Position numbers and translations under genes: made by a program
DNA from: Agromyces atrinae
Lineage (GTDB): Bacteria > Actinomycetota > Actinomycetes > Actinomycetales > Microbacteriaceae
Direction: 5' to 3'
NCBI RefSeq assembly: GCF_013407835.1
Contig: NZ_JACCBI010000001.1
Coordinates: forward strand, 1,178,001 to 1,242,000
Length of the DNA: 64,000 nt
The notes under the pieces: generated by a model
Seen by the model: only the letters and a program-made list of their open reading frames with translations
What the model was told of the DNA's origin: nothing
Database searches by the model: none
In this document: one piece after another, positions 36,507 through 45,505 of the stretch
How positions within the stretch are numbered: the stretch's first letter is position 1
Layout of the letters: each line of letters opens with the position of its first letter

Positions 36507-36603
36507 GATGACCTCCCACATACAGGCGTGAGTCGCCCCGCTGGAGAAGGGCGATCATCCTTTCACGCCTTTCGTGCCACCGTACCCCGCGCGCTGGGTG
36601 AAG

Positions 36604-37263
36604 TCACCACTTGACTTCCATCCGCGCGTGTCGGAGCGGCGTCTCGGCGATGACGGCTCCCGCGATCACCTCTCCACCCGCGGAACCCACGGCCCGCGCG
36701 GCCTCGGCGAGGGTCGAACCCGTGGTGAGGATGTCGTCGACGGCGACGAAGAACCGGCCGTCAAGCGGCCGTCTCGCCTCCAGGGTTCCCACCAGATTCA
36801 CATGTCGGTCCTCTCGACCGAGGCCCGCCTGGTCGAGGCGGGCGGCGACGTGTCGGAGCACGCGCGCCGGGCGGAAGCCGGCGAGCGCGAGCACCCGATC
36901 GACGGGCCGATAGCCCCGAGCCCGAGCGGATGACGCGGTCGGGGGCACGACGAGGAGCTCGATGCCTTCTCGTGCTCGCCCGGCGAGCGCTCCGGCGAGC
37001 GCGGCATCGAGGGCGGGGGTGAGTGCGCGCGCGGCATCCGTTCGACCGCCGTCCTTGTACGCGGCGATGACTCGGCGGGCGACACCCGCGTACTCGAGGC
37101 CCGCGACGACGTCGAGACCGCCGCGCCGGACCGTGTGCGGTCGCGGCGCGAGCAGAGACCTGCACGCGTCGCACACGGCGCGATCGCCGGCACCGCAGCC
37201 GGAGCAGTGCACGGGCAGGAGGACGGCGGCGGCATCGAGGACGGCGGCTCGCACACGATTCAT
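36604..37263 (-). CDS. comF: ComF-family phosphoribosyltransferase-like protein
   Basis: 219 residues. An N-terminal zinc-finger-like CSGCGAGDRAVCDAC (about 20-34) precedes a type-I phosphoribosyltransferase domain with the PRPP loop FVAVDDILTTGSTLAEAARAV (quoted in parts: FVAVDDILTTGST, LAEAARAV). ComF proteins are linked to DNA uptake in naturally competent bacteria and have a wider, poorly defined role elsewhere. The gene lies 92 bp downstream of lpqB, as in Mycobacterium (Rv3242c position). The enzymatic substrate is unknown. Confidence 0.92.
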   Translation of the reverse strand: MNRVRAAVLDAAAVLLPVHCSGCGAGDRAVCDACRSLLAPRPHTVRRGGLDVVAGLEYAGVARRVIAAYKDGGRTDAARALTPALDAALAGALAGRAREGIELLVVPPTASSARARGYRPVDRVLALAGFRPARVLRHVAARLDQAGLGREDRHVNLVGTLEARRPLDGRFFVAVDDILTTGSTLAEAARAVGSAGGEVIAGAVIAETPLRHARMEVKW

Positions 37264-37355
37264 CGCCCGATGCTGTCAGGGGCGCGCTCTCGGCGTCCGC
37301 GTCGGTCGCGCCCCCTGTCGACTCGGCGCGCTCCCCGTCGGGCGTGGAGGAGCGG

Positions 37356-39056
37356 TCACTGTCCCTGCTGCGTCGCGAGGAGCGACACCGAGCCCGCGCG
37401 CGTCTGCCACCCCAGTCCGCTCTGCACGGCGACCTCGCCGGCCGCCGTGAGGATGCGGAGCTCGCGTTGCGTGTTTCCGCCGACGATCGAGACGCCGCTG
37501 ACGGCACCCGACCGGCTCGAGCTGCGCCCGCCGATCTCCTGAACCGCGACGATCGTCTCCTCTCCCCCGACGGAGACGAGCGCGGCGACGTTGAGCGGGT
37601 CGATCCACGTCGCGTCGAGCGCGTCCCCCTCGACCGAGACGAGATCGAACGGCGTTCCGAGCGATGCGGGCGCACCGGCGGCGTCCGCGCGCTGGATCGA
37701 TGCGACGAACAGGTGCGCGACCGATCCGCCCGAGAGGACGGCGAGCATCCTCGTGCCGTCGCGCGAGACGTTGAGCGCGACCATGGTGGTCCCCTCGGGC
37801 CAGCCGGGGTCGATGGTTCCCGACGATCCGTCGGGCGCGAACCAACTGAGCGCACCCGGGTCGCCGGCGGGCACCGACCAGACGACGCCGTAGCCATCGA
37901 GGGCGGGGGCGATGAGGCCCGGTCTCTCGTCGAGCAGCTCCGACTCGGAGCCGGCCTGCACGCGGGAGACCCCGGCCTCGCTCAGGACCGCCGCGACCGT
38001 GCCTCCGACGCCGAGCGTCACCTGTTCGGGCTCGAGCGCCTCGATCTCGTCGGAGAGCTCGGGGATCTCGGTCACGCTCTGCGACTGCAGCGAGAGGAAG
38101 CCGAACGCTCCCCCGGCCGACACGAGCGCTCGTGCGTCGACGCGCGGCGTCTCGACGGGCTCGGGCACGAGGGGCGACAACGCCTCGACGACGCCGTTGA
38201 ACGAGAGGTCGACCGATCGGATGCTCCGCACCGATTCGAGACTGCTCGCGAGCTGGAGCTGCATGCGCTGCAGGGCGACGACCTCGTTGGACGCGTCGCC
38301 CGAGAGGTCGACGGTCGCGACTCCGGATGACACCGGCACGGCCTCCGAACGGAGTCTCACGCTGTCGGGGAACGCCGTGACGACGCCCGGTCCGAGCCAC
38401 TCGCTCGGGCCGGCGAGGAGCGCCTTGACGATGCTCGTCTGGGTCGACTCGCGCTGTCGTGGGAACCACCGGAGATCGGGCACGAGGTACTCGAATGCGG
38501 GATCGAAGAAGTAGAGGGCGTGCTTCGCGAACACCTGGGCGAACGTGGCCTCATCCGTCAGCACGCCGGGCGGAGCGACGCTGATGCGCCACTGGCCGTC
38601 GACCTGCTCGAACTCGTAGTCGAGGGGCACGGGCGAGCCCGGCTCCTCCTCGCGGTACTGGCCCGTGCTCGTGACACTCGCGATGGGCGATGCCGCGACG
38701 CGGATCGAGGTGTCGGATGTCGCGGTGAACGAGCGTGTCTCGAAGTTGAGGTCGATCGTGACGCCCGCCTCGGGGTGCCAGTCGGACGCGAACGCCGGCG
38801 TCAGGAAGTCGCGGGCGATCTGGTAGTTGTTGCGCGGGCTCGCGGCGGCGAGGATGAAGCCGTCGAGGATCTGCTGCTGGGTGGCGTCACGCTGCGGGCC
38901 GCGCGCGATGACGTCGAGTTCGATCGACTCCTCGACGGCGCCGGGCTGGCCCTGCTGCACGGGCCCCGACGAGGGGATGCCGGTGCAGCCGGACAGGGCG
39001 ACCACGGCGACGAGGGCGAGCGCCCAGCGGGCGAGCGATGACCGGAGCTCACGCAT
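37356..39056 (-). CDS. lpqB: Lipoprotein LpqB, partner of MtrAB
   Basis: 566 residues from ATG at 39056, which overlaps the mtrB stop by 8 bp. Signal peptide with lipobox LSGC (residues 21-24), then GIPSSGPVQQG as in LpqB proteins. A GerMN domain (about 180-310, with SIVKALLAGPSEWLGPGV) is followed by a beta-propeller-like C-terminal half with repeating VLSxxGVS/VAALVSVGG strands. LpqB associates with the extracytoplasmic part of MtrB and tunes MtrA phosphorylation in mycobacteria. The conserved mtrA-mtrB-lpqB order supports the same role. Confidence 0.94.
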   Translation of the reverse strand: MRELRSSLARWALALVAVVALSGCTGIPSSGPVQQGQPGAVEESIELDVIARGPQRDATQQQILDGFILAAASPRNNYQIARDFLTPAFASDWHPEAGVTIDLNFETRSFTATSDTSIRVAASPIASVTSTGQYREEEPGSPVPLDYEFEQVDGQWRISVAPPGVLTDEATFAQVFAKHALYFFDPAFEYLVPDLRWFPRQRESTQTSIVKALLAGPSEWLGPGVVTAFPDSVRLRSEAVPVSSGVATVDLSGDASNEVVALQRMQLQLASSLESVRSIRSVDLSFNGVVEALSPLVPEPVETPRVDARALVSAGGAFGFLSLQSQSVTEIPELSDEIEALEPEQVTLGVGGTVAAVLSEAGVSRVQAGSESELLDERPGLIAPALDGYGVVWSVPAGDPGALSWFAPDGSSGTIDPGWPEGTTMVALNVSRDGTRMLAVLSGGSVAHLFVASIQRADAAGAPASLGTPFDLVSVEGDALDATWIDPLNVAALVSVGGEETIVAVQEIGGRSSSRSGAVSGVSIVGGNTQRELRILTAAGEVAVQSGLGWQTRAGSVSLLATQQGQ

Positions 39057-40743
39057 CGCGTGCCCCCTTCCTCGTCGACGGTTCGTCGTCGAGCGTCGTG
39101 ACGGAGCCCGTCGAATCGATGAGGTCGAGCACGGCTGTCGCCGTGCCCGCGGCATCCTCCGGTGGGAGCGGGATCGGCGATGACGGGATCTCGTCGCCCG
39201 CGTGACGCGGCAGCGTCAGCCGGAAGCACGAGCCGAGGGACGGCGCCGACCAGACCTCGAGTCGTCCGCCGTGGGCGACGGCGTCCTCGAGCGAGATCGC
39301 GAGGCCGAGTCCGGTGCCGCCGATCGTGCGCTTGCGACTCGGGTCGGCGCGCCAGAATCGGTCGAAGACGCGCTCGGCGTCCTCCGGCGTCATCCCGAAG
39401 CCGTAGTCGCGGACCGCGAGGGCGACGGCCGCCTCGTCGCTGTCGACCGTCACGACGATCGGGCGCCCCTCACCGTGCTCGATGGCGTTGCCGAGGAGGT
39501 TCCGCACGATGCGCCGGATGCGCCGCGGGTCGAGTTCGGAGTCGAAGTGACCGCCCGGAGCGACGAGGCGTACATCGCTGCCGCGCTGCTCGGCGAGCGT
39601 GTGCATGCTCTCGATCGCGTCGCCCGCGAGCTGCACGAGGTTCGTCGACTCGAGGGCGAGGGTGACCGACCCCGCGTCGTAGCGGCTGATCTCGAGGAGG
39701 TCGGACAGGAGGAGTTCGAAGCGTTCGGTCTGCGTGTGCAGCAGCTCGACCGTGCGGGCGGTGTCGGGCGGGAAACTCTCGCGCTGCGCATCGAGCACGT
39801 CGCCGGCAAGTCGGATCGTCGTGAGCGGAGTGCGCAGTTCGTGCGAGACATCCGAGACGAATCGTTGCTGCATGACCGAGAGCTCGGCCAACTCGGCGAT
39901 GCGGGCCTGGAGGCTGTCGGCCATGCCGTTGAACGAGCGTGCGAGCGTCGCGAGCTCGTCGGCGCCCTTCTCGGGCATCCGCACCTCGAGGTCGCCTCCG
40001 GCGAGACGACGGCTCGTGAGCGCCGCCTGGCGGATGGGGTCGATGACCCAGCGCACGACGAAGAGCGTGATCACGGCGAGCATGATGAGCAGGGCGATGG
40101 CACCGATCGACCCCGTGAGCTGCACGAAGCGCAGGGTCTGGTCGGCGTCGGCGAAGCTGTAACCGAGGTAGAGCTCGTAGCGTCCGGCCTCGGGGATCTC
40201 GATCTGCGTGCCGACGACGACACCGGGGTCGGCGCCGCCCGAGTCGTTCGCGAGGCTCACGGACTGCCAGAACTGGCCGTCGCGATCCGCCTGCACCTGG
40301 GCACGCAGTTCGGGCGTGAGCACCGACGAGAGGCCGGGACTCACGAGGTCCTGAGGCGCGATGCTGGATGCCTCCTGGTCGGGCACGCGGATCAGGGCGA
40401 TGTACTGGCTCGACGACGTCGTCTCGATGAGACCCCGAGCAGAGCTGAAGACGCCCTGGACCGCGGCTCGGTCGGCCGCGTCGGAGGACTCGAGCACGCG
40501 CTGCGCGGCGATGTCGGCGCGATTCGAGGCTCCGAGCACCTGATCGAGGCGCGACTGGAAGAGGTTCGCCTGGACCGAGAACGAGAGGTACGCGCCGATC
40601 ACGAGGATCGCGAAGCTCGACAGCCCGATCGTGATGAGGACCGTGCGGAACTGCAGCGACTCCCGCCACAGGGCGGTGAACGACTGGGGCCACAGCCGCC
40701 ACCCTCGCCAGGACAGCGGCGCCCGGCCCGGCTCGGCGGCCAC
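39049..40743 (-). CDS. mtrB: Sensor histidine kinase MtrB
   Basis: 564 residues from GTG at 40743, 7 bp after the mtrA stop. A GTG at 40782 would overlap mtrA by 32 bp. Two membrane helices (about 35-58 and 215-240) flank a sensor loop of about 155 residues. A HAMP linker, a HisKA domain with FVSDVSHELRTPLTT (acceptor His), and a HATPase domain with RNLLGNAIEHGEG, DYGFGMTPEDAERVFDRF and GGTGLGLAIS follow. MtrAB controls cell-wall remodelling, division and osmotic response in actinobacteria. The C-terminal 50 residues are a Pro/Ser/Asp-rich tail. Confidence 0.95.
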   Translation of the reverse strand: MAAEPGRAPLSWRGWRLWPQSFTALWRESLQFRTVLITIGLSSFAILVIGAYLSFSVQANLFQSRLDQVLGASNRADIAAQRVLESSDAADRAAVQGVFSSARGLIETTSSSQYIALIRVPDQEASSIAPQDLVSPGLSSVLTPELRAQVQADRDGQFWQSVSLANDSGGADPGVVVGTQIEIPEAGRYELYLGYSFADADQTLRFVQLTGSIGAIALLIMLAVITLFVVRWVIDPIRQAALTSRRLAGGDLEVRMPEKGADELATLARSFNGMADSLQARIAELAELSVMQQRFVSDVSHELRTPLTTIRLAGDVLDAQRESFPPDTARTVELLHTQTERFELLLSDLLEISRYDAGSVTLALESTNLVQLAGDAIESMHTLAEQRGSDVRLVAPGGHFDSELDPRRIRRIVRNLLGNAIEHGEGRPIVVTVDSDEAAVALAVRDYGFGMTPEDAERVFDRFWRADPSRKRTIGGTGLGLAISLEDAVAHGGRLEVWSAPSLGSCFRLTLPRHAGDEIPSSPIPLPPEDAAGTATAVLDLIDSTGSVTTLDDEPSTRKGARDA

Positions 40744-40750
40744 TCGCTGC

Positions 40751-41431
40751 CTAGAGCGCCGCGCCGGCCCGGTAGCCGACACCGCGCACGGTCATGACGA
40801 TGCGCGGGTTGTCGGGATCGTGCTCGACCTTCGCGCGGAGGCGCTGGACGTGGACGTTCACGAGTCGCGTGTCGGCCTTGTAGTGGTAGCCCCACACCTG
40901 TTCGAGGAGCATCTCGCGCGTGAAGACCTGCTGCGGCTTCGTCGCGAGGGTGAGCAGCAGGTCGAACTCGAGGGGCGTCAGGTTGATGCGCTCCTCGCCC
41001 CGCCGGACCTCGTGCCCCGCGGCGTCGATGTCGAGATCGCCGACGCGCAGGGTCTCGGAGACCGATGCCGGGGTCGGCCGCAGTCGCGTGCGGATGCGAG
41101 CGACGAGTTCCTTCGGGTTGAACGGCTTGACCATGTAGTCGTCGGCGCCCGACTCGAGACCGCGCACGACATCCGCCGTGTCGCTCTTGGCCGTGAGCAT
41201 GATGATTGGCGTGCCCGACTCCTGCCGGATGCGCGCGCACACCTCGATGCCGTCCATGCCCGGGAGCATGAGGTCGAGCAGGACGAGCTCCGGTTTGGCG
41301 TCGCGGAACGCATCGACCGCGAGGGCACCATCGGCGCAGAAGACAGGGTCGAAACCCTCACTGCGCAGGACGATACCGATCATCTCCGCGAGGGCGGTGT
41401 CGTCGTCGACCACGAGTACGCGTGTGTTCAT
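40751..41431 (-). CDS. mtrA: Response regulator MtrA (OmpR family)
   Basis: 226 residues from ATG at 41431. The receiver domain has the acidic pair at 9-11 and phospho-acceptor Asp53 in LVLLDLMLPGMDG, with Lys in MVKPF. The OmpR-type winged helix includes LTPLEFDLLLTLATKPQQVFTREMLLEQVWGY (quoted in parts: LTPLEFDLLLTLA, FTREMLLEQVWGY) and ends VRGVGYRAG. MtrA is usually essential and regulates cell-wall hydrolase, division and dnaA genes. It is first in the mtrA-mtrB-lpqB operon and divergent from the GDPD-membrane-domain gene across 126 bp. Confidence 0.96.
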   Translation of the reverse strand: MNTRVLVVDDDTALAEMIGIVLRSEGFDPVFCADGALAVDAFRDAKPELVLLDLMLPGMDGIEVCARIRQESGTPIIMLTAKSDTADVVRGLESGADDYMVKPFNPKELVARIRTRLRPTPASVSETLRVGDLDIDAAGHEVRRGEERINLTPLEFDLLLTLATKPQQVFTREMLLEQVWGYHYKADTRLVNVHVQRLRAKVEHDPDNPRIVMTVRGVGYRAGAAL

Positions 41432-41557
41432 TCCCTATTTCCCGTCGGGTTCGGCACTGGCGTGCGTGCGACCAGCGTAGCCGAGGCCTGCTTGGCGATG
41501 GCCGACAGGCGCGGTCGATGTGCGAGCATGGACGGACGTATCGAAAGGGCTTCGTCT

Positions 41558-42700
41558 GTGAGCGATCGGGACAGTTGGCTTCCTCCGTCGGGTCCTGCCG
41601 TCGGTTCCCTCCCCTCGTCGTGGGCCCAGCCGGAGCCCGAGAACATCGGGCAGCCGGGCGGTCCCGGCTTCGTTCCGCCACCGCCGTCGGGGTGGACACC
41701 GCCCCCGAAGCCCGGCCTCCTCCCCCTCCGCCCGCTCGGATTCGGCACCCTGCTCGGCGCGCCGTTCCAGGCGATCCGGCGCAACCCCGCGCCGACGTTC
41801 GGCAGCGGCCTCCTCGTGCAGCTCGCGGTCGGTCTCATCACCGTCGCGGTGCTCGTCCCCTACTTCATCTGGCTCACCGAACGGATGGCGCGCGCGGCGG
41901 CCGCCGACATCGACACCATCGCGCTCGGCGGCATCGGCACGATGCTCCTGCTCATGCTCGTCCCCCTCGCGATCTCGGTCGCGGGAACGGCTCTGCTGCA
42001 GGGCATCATGGTCGTCGAGGTCGCGAGCGCGACGCTCGGCGAGCGCCTGCGGCTCGGCGCCCTGTGGAAGCGTGGCGTCAAGCGACTCGGCCGACTCATC
42101 GGATGGGTGCTGCTCGCCTCGCTGGCGGTCCTCATCCCCGCACTCATCGTCGTCGCGATCACCATCGCGATCTCACTGATCTCGCCCGTCGCCATCGTCA
42201 TCGCCGTGCTCGTCGCCGGGCTGCTCGCGCTCGGCCTCGTCGTCCTGTTCGCCTGGCTCGGCACGAAGCTCTCGCTCACGCCGAGCGCGATCGTGCTCGA
42301 AGACCTCACGATCCGAGCCGCGATGAAGCGCTCGTGGCAGCTCACGAACGGACACTTCTGGCGCATCTTCGGCGTGCTCATCCTCGTCAACGCGATCGTG
42401 AACATCGCAGCCCAGCTCGTCTCGGCCCCGTTCCAGCTCATCGGTCCCATCGTCATGAGCGTCATGGACCCGACCGGAACGGGCAGCGGACTCGCGGTCT
42501 ATATCGGCATCATGGTCGTCGGCCTGGCCCTCACCATGGTCGTCTCAGCCGTCGGCACGGTCGCGCTCTCGGCTCTCGTCGCGATCATCTACATCGATCA
42601 GCGGATGCGCACGGAGGGCCTCGACATCGAGCTCCAGCGCTATCTCGAGGTTCCCGTCGAGCAGCGCGCCGGCCTCCCCGACCCGTATCGGCGCGCATGA
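41558..42700 (+). CDS. Membrane protein with GDPD-associated membrane domain
   Basis: 380 residues. I chose GTG at 41558 (AAAGGG eight bases upstream) over ATG at 41528, because the codons between them lack the G/C third-base bias. A Pro/Gly-rich cytoplasmic N-terminus (about 1-70) precedes six membrane helices of the glycerophosphodiester-phosphodiesterase membrane domain (PF10110), with ATLGERLRLGALWKRG and LEDLTIRAAMKRSWQLTNGHFWRIFG (quoted in parts: LEDLTIRAAMKRSW, LTNGHFWRIFG). No phosphodiesterase catalytic domain is attached. It is the first gene of a coupled cluster with DUF4129, DUF4350, MoxR and DUF58 genes. Confidence 0.88.
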   Translation: MSDRDSWLPPSGPAVGSLPSSWAQPEPENIGQPGGPGFVPPPPSGWTPPPKPGLLPLRPLGFGTLLGAPFQAIRRNPAPTFGSGLLVQLAVGLITVAVLVPYFIWLTERMARAAAADIDTIALGGIGTMLLLMLVPLAISVAGTALLQGIMVVEVASATLGERLRLGALWKRGVKRLGRLIGWVLLASLAVLIPALIVVAITIAISLISPVAIVIAVLVAGLLALGLVVLFAWLGTKLSLTPSAIVLEDLTIRAAMKRSWQLTNGHFWRIFGVLILVNAIVNIAAQLVSAPFQLIGPIVMSVMDPTGTGSGLAVYIGIMVVGLALTMVVSAVGTVALSALVAIIYIDQRMRTEGLDIELQRYLEVPVEQRAGLPDPYRRA

Positions 42701-43356
42701 TCCCTCCGCGCCTGATCGGCACGGACGTCCCCGTCGCGCCCGACGCTCCCGATGCCCGGAACTGGCTCATCGACGAGTTGTCGAAGCCCGAGTACACCGC
42801 CGCGAAGCCGACCCTCCTCGAGCAGGCCACGCAATCGTTCCTCGATTGGATCGGCTCGCTCTTCTCGGGAGCCGGTGACGCGTCGGGGCTCCTCGTCGCC
42901 GTCGCGGCCGTACTCCTCGTCGTCGCCCTCGTCATCGGAGTGCTCATCTACGGGCTACCGCGCCTGCGTCACCGCTCGGCGGCCCGCGGCTCGCTCTTCG
43001 GCGAGGACGACGATCGATCGGCCGACGACCTCCGTCGCGCCTCCGATGCGCGTGCGGCCGCGGGCGACTGGTCGGGCGCGATCGAGGAGCGCTTCCGCGC
43101 CGTCGCGCGAGCGCTCGTCGAGCGCACGGCCGTGAGCCTCGCCCCGGGGACGACATCGCATGCCTTCGCTCGATCAGCGGGCGACGTCTTCCCTGCAGAG
43201 CAAGCATCGATCGGCTCTGCGGCAGACTCCTTCGATGCCGTCCGCTACCTCGGCCGCCCGGGCGTGCGCGAGGACTTCGAGGCGATCCGGTCGCTCGACG
43301 AGCGGCTGGCCGCTGCATCGATCGACCTCGCTCCCGTGGCCGGTGGGGCCGCATGA
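42697..43356 (+). CDS. DUF4129-domain membrane protein
   Basis: 219 residues with an ATGA overlap with the upstream gene. One membrane helix (about 67-90) separates a short outer N-terminal part from a cytoplasmic DUF4129 region with DWSGAIEERFRAVARALVER and GTTSHAFARSAG, the usual family pattern. DUF4129 proteins accompany MoxR/DUF58 clusters and sometimes transglutaminase-like proteins. Their role is thought to be in envelope or complex assembly, but no biochemistry is settled. Confidence 0.88.
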   Translation: MIPPRLIGTDVPVAPDAPDARNWLIDELSKPEYTAAKPTLLEQATQSFLDWIGSLFSGAGDASGLLVAVAAVLLVVALVIGVLIYGLPRLRHRSAARGSLFGEDDDRSADDLRRASDARAAAGDWSGAIEERFRAVARALVERTAVSLAPGTTSHAFARSAGDVFPAEQASIGSAADSFDAVRYLGRPGVREDFEAIRSLDERLAAASIDLAPVAGGAA

Positions 43357-44546
43357 CGCTCACCCTGACACCCACGGTCCGCCAGTCGTTCCGTCGGCGA
43401 CGGATCTGGATCGTCTTCGCTCTCCTGGCGATCGCCGCCGCGGTGGCGACGCTGCTCATCCAGAATGCGTTCAGTGCGGCCGGCCGCCCCCTCGCCGCCG
43501 ACTCCCCCGCTCCCGGCGGCGCCCAGGCCGTCGTCGAGGTGCTCCGAGATCAGGGAGTGGATGTCACCGTGGCATCCTCTCTCGACGATGCCGTCACGCG
43601 GGCGGAGGCGACCGACGCGACGCTCTTCGTGCACGACGGCGACGCGCTCCTCGACGGCCGCCAGTGGTCGCTGCTCGCCGACTCGACTCCGCGACTCGTC
43701 GTGGCGGCGCCCGGGTTCACCGCCCTCCGGGCCATCGCCCCCGGCGTCGCGACGGCCGGTGTCGCAGACGACACCCCGCGCCCCGCTCAGTGCGACATCC
43801 CCGCGGCGACCCGAGCGGAATCCCTGTCGGGCGCTCTTCGTTCGCTATCGACCTCGGAGGCCGAAGGCGACGTCGTGGGCTGCTTTCCCGATGACGACGG
43901 AGCGTTCGCCCTCGTCGACGCCGGAGACGTCGCCCTCGTCTCCGATACGGCGGTCTTCGCCAACGAGTCCATCGTCGACGGCGGCTCCGCCGCGCTCGCA
44001 CTTGGACTGCTCGGCGAGCGCGACCACCTCGTCTGGTATCTGCCGGTGATCTCCGACGTCGATGCCGACACCGCCCCGACGCTCGCCGAGATCACGCCCG
44101 GCTGGGTGAGCCCCGCGATCACCCTGCTCATCGTCGCCACGATCGCCGCGGGCGTCTGGCGCGGCCGCCGATTCGGTCCTCTCGTCGCCGAAGACCTCCC
44201 CGTCGTCGTGAGGGCGAGCGAGACCATGGAAGGCCGCGCCCGCCTCTACGCGCGGACCTCGGACCGCGGCCACGCGCTCGATGCGCTGCGCGCCGGAACG
44301 CTCGGCCGCCTCGCCCGCCACCTCGGCCTCGGAGCGACGGCGCCCGCTCGCGAGATCGCCGACGCGACCGCGGGCCTCATCGATGGCGACCGCGCGGCCA
44401 TCCACGCACTGCTCGTCGACGCGTCTCCCCTGACCGATCGCGACCTCGTCACGACGGCGCGCGACCTCCACGACCTCGAGCAGCGTGTCACCGACACGCT
44501 CCGACCCCGCACCATGCCGACCGAACCGGAAGGAACCCGCCCATGA
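43353..44546 (+). CDS. DUF4350-domain membrane protein
   Basis: 397 residues with an ATGA overlap on both sides. An N-terminal helix (about 17-36) is followed by an extracytoplasmic DUF4350 domain (about 45-230) resembling a GATase-like fold: GGAQAVVEVLRDQGVDVTVASS, quoted in parts as GGAQAVVEVLRDQG and VDVTVASS. A second helix (about 247-267) leads to a cytoplasmic helical tail ending in charged residues. It always occurs with MoxR and DUF58 genes in actinobacteria. The function is unknown. Confidence 0.87.
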   Translation: MTLTLTPTVRQSFRRRRIWIVFALLAIAAAVATLLIQNAFSAAGRPLAADSPAPGGAQAVVEVLRDQGVDVTVASSLDDAVTRAEATDATLFVHDGDALLDGRQWSLLADSTPRLVVAAPGFTALRAIAPGVATAGVADDTPRPAQCDIPAATRAESLSGALRSLSTSEAEGDVVGCFPDDDGAFALVDAGDVALVSDTAVFANESIVDGGSAALALGLLGERDHLVWYLPVISDVDADTAPTLAEITPGWVSPAITLLIVATIAAGVWRGRRFGPLVAEDLPVVVRASETMEGRARLYARTSDRGHALDALRAGTLGRLARHLGLGATAPAREIADATAGLIDGDRAAIHALLVDASPLTDRDLVTTARDLHDLEQRVTDTLRPRTMPTEPEGTRP

Positions 44547-45505
44547 CAGCAACTCCCGACGAGCTGCGCTCACGTCTGAACGACGTGCGCACGGAGGTGT
44601 CGAAGGCCGTCGTCGGCCAGGACGGCGCCGTGACCGGGCTCATCGTCGCGCTCCTCGCCGACGGCCACGTGCTCCTCGAGGGCGTGCCGGGCGTCGCGAA
44701 GACCCTGCTCGTGCGTTCGCTCAGCCGCTCGCTGTCGCTCGACACGAAGCGCGTGCAGTTCACGCCCGACCTCATGCCGGGCGACGTGACGGGCTCTCTC
44801 GTCTACGACCCGCGCGACGCCGAGTTCGAGTTCCGCGAGGGGCCGGTCTTCACGAACATCCTCCTCGCCGACGAGATCAACCGCACTCCGCCGAAGACGC
44901 AGTCGGCTCTGCTCGAGGCGATGGAGGAGCGCCAGGTCTCGGCCGACGGCGTCTCGCGTCGACTGCCCGACCCGTTCATCGTCGCGGCGACGCAGAACCC
45001 CATCGAGTACGAGGGAACGTACAGCCTTCCCGAGGCCCAGCTCGACCGATTCCTCCTGAAGCTCGTGCTCGCCGTTCCGGAGCGCGAGGTCGAGGTCGAG
45101 GTGCTCCGCCGCCACGCGACCGGCTTCGACCCGCGCGACCTCGCGGCGGCGGGTGTGTCGCCCGTGCTCGGTGCCGAGGACCTGCGCGCCGCCAAGCACG
45201 CGGTCTCGTCGGTCGGCGCCTCGGCTGACGTGCTCGGCTACCTCGTCGACCTCGCTCGTGCCACCCGCCAGAGTCCCTCGGTGCGGCTCGGTGTGAGCCC
45301 GCGCGGAACGACGGGTCTCCTCGCCGCCGCCCGCGCGTGGGCGTGGCTCACCGGCTACGAATCGATCACTCCCGACCACGTGCAGACGATGCTGCTGCCG
45401 ACCTGGCGTCACCGCGTGCAGCTGCGACCGGAGGCGGAGCTCGAGGGCGTCTCGATCGACGCCATCCTGTCGTCGATCGTGCAGCAGGTCAGGGTTCCGA
45501 TCTAG
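44543..45505 (+). CDS. MoxR-family AAA+ ATPase
   Basis: 320 residues starting in the stop of the DUF4350 gene. Walker A GVPGVAKTLLVRSL, Walker B ILLADEINRTPPKTQSALLEAMEE (quoted in parts: ILLADEINRTPPKTQ, ALLEAMEE), sensor-1 FIVAATQNPIEYEGTY and the C-terminal lid are complete. MoxR proteins act as chaperones that load cofactors or activate VWA/DUF58 partners. The DUF58 gene begins at the very next base after its stop, the classic MoxR-DUF58 pairing. Confidence 0.94.
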   Translation: MTATPDELRSRLNDVRTEVSKAVVGQDGAVTGLIVALLADGHVLLEGVPGVAKTLLVRSLSRSLSLDTKRVQFTPDLMPGDVTGSLVYDPRDAEFEFREGPVFTNILLADEINRTPPKTQSALLEAMEERQVSADGVSRRLPDPFIVAATQNPIEYEGTYSLPEAQLDRFLLKLVLAVPEREVEVEVLRRHATGFDPRDLAAAGVSPVLGAEDLRAAKHAVSSVGASADVLGYLVDLARATRQSPSVRLGVSPRGTTGLLAAARAWAWLTGYESITPDHVQTMLLPTWRHRVQLRPEAELEGVSIDAILSSIVQQVRVPI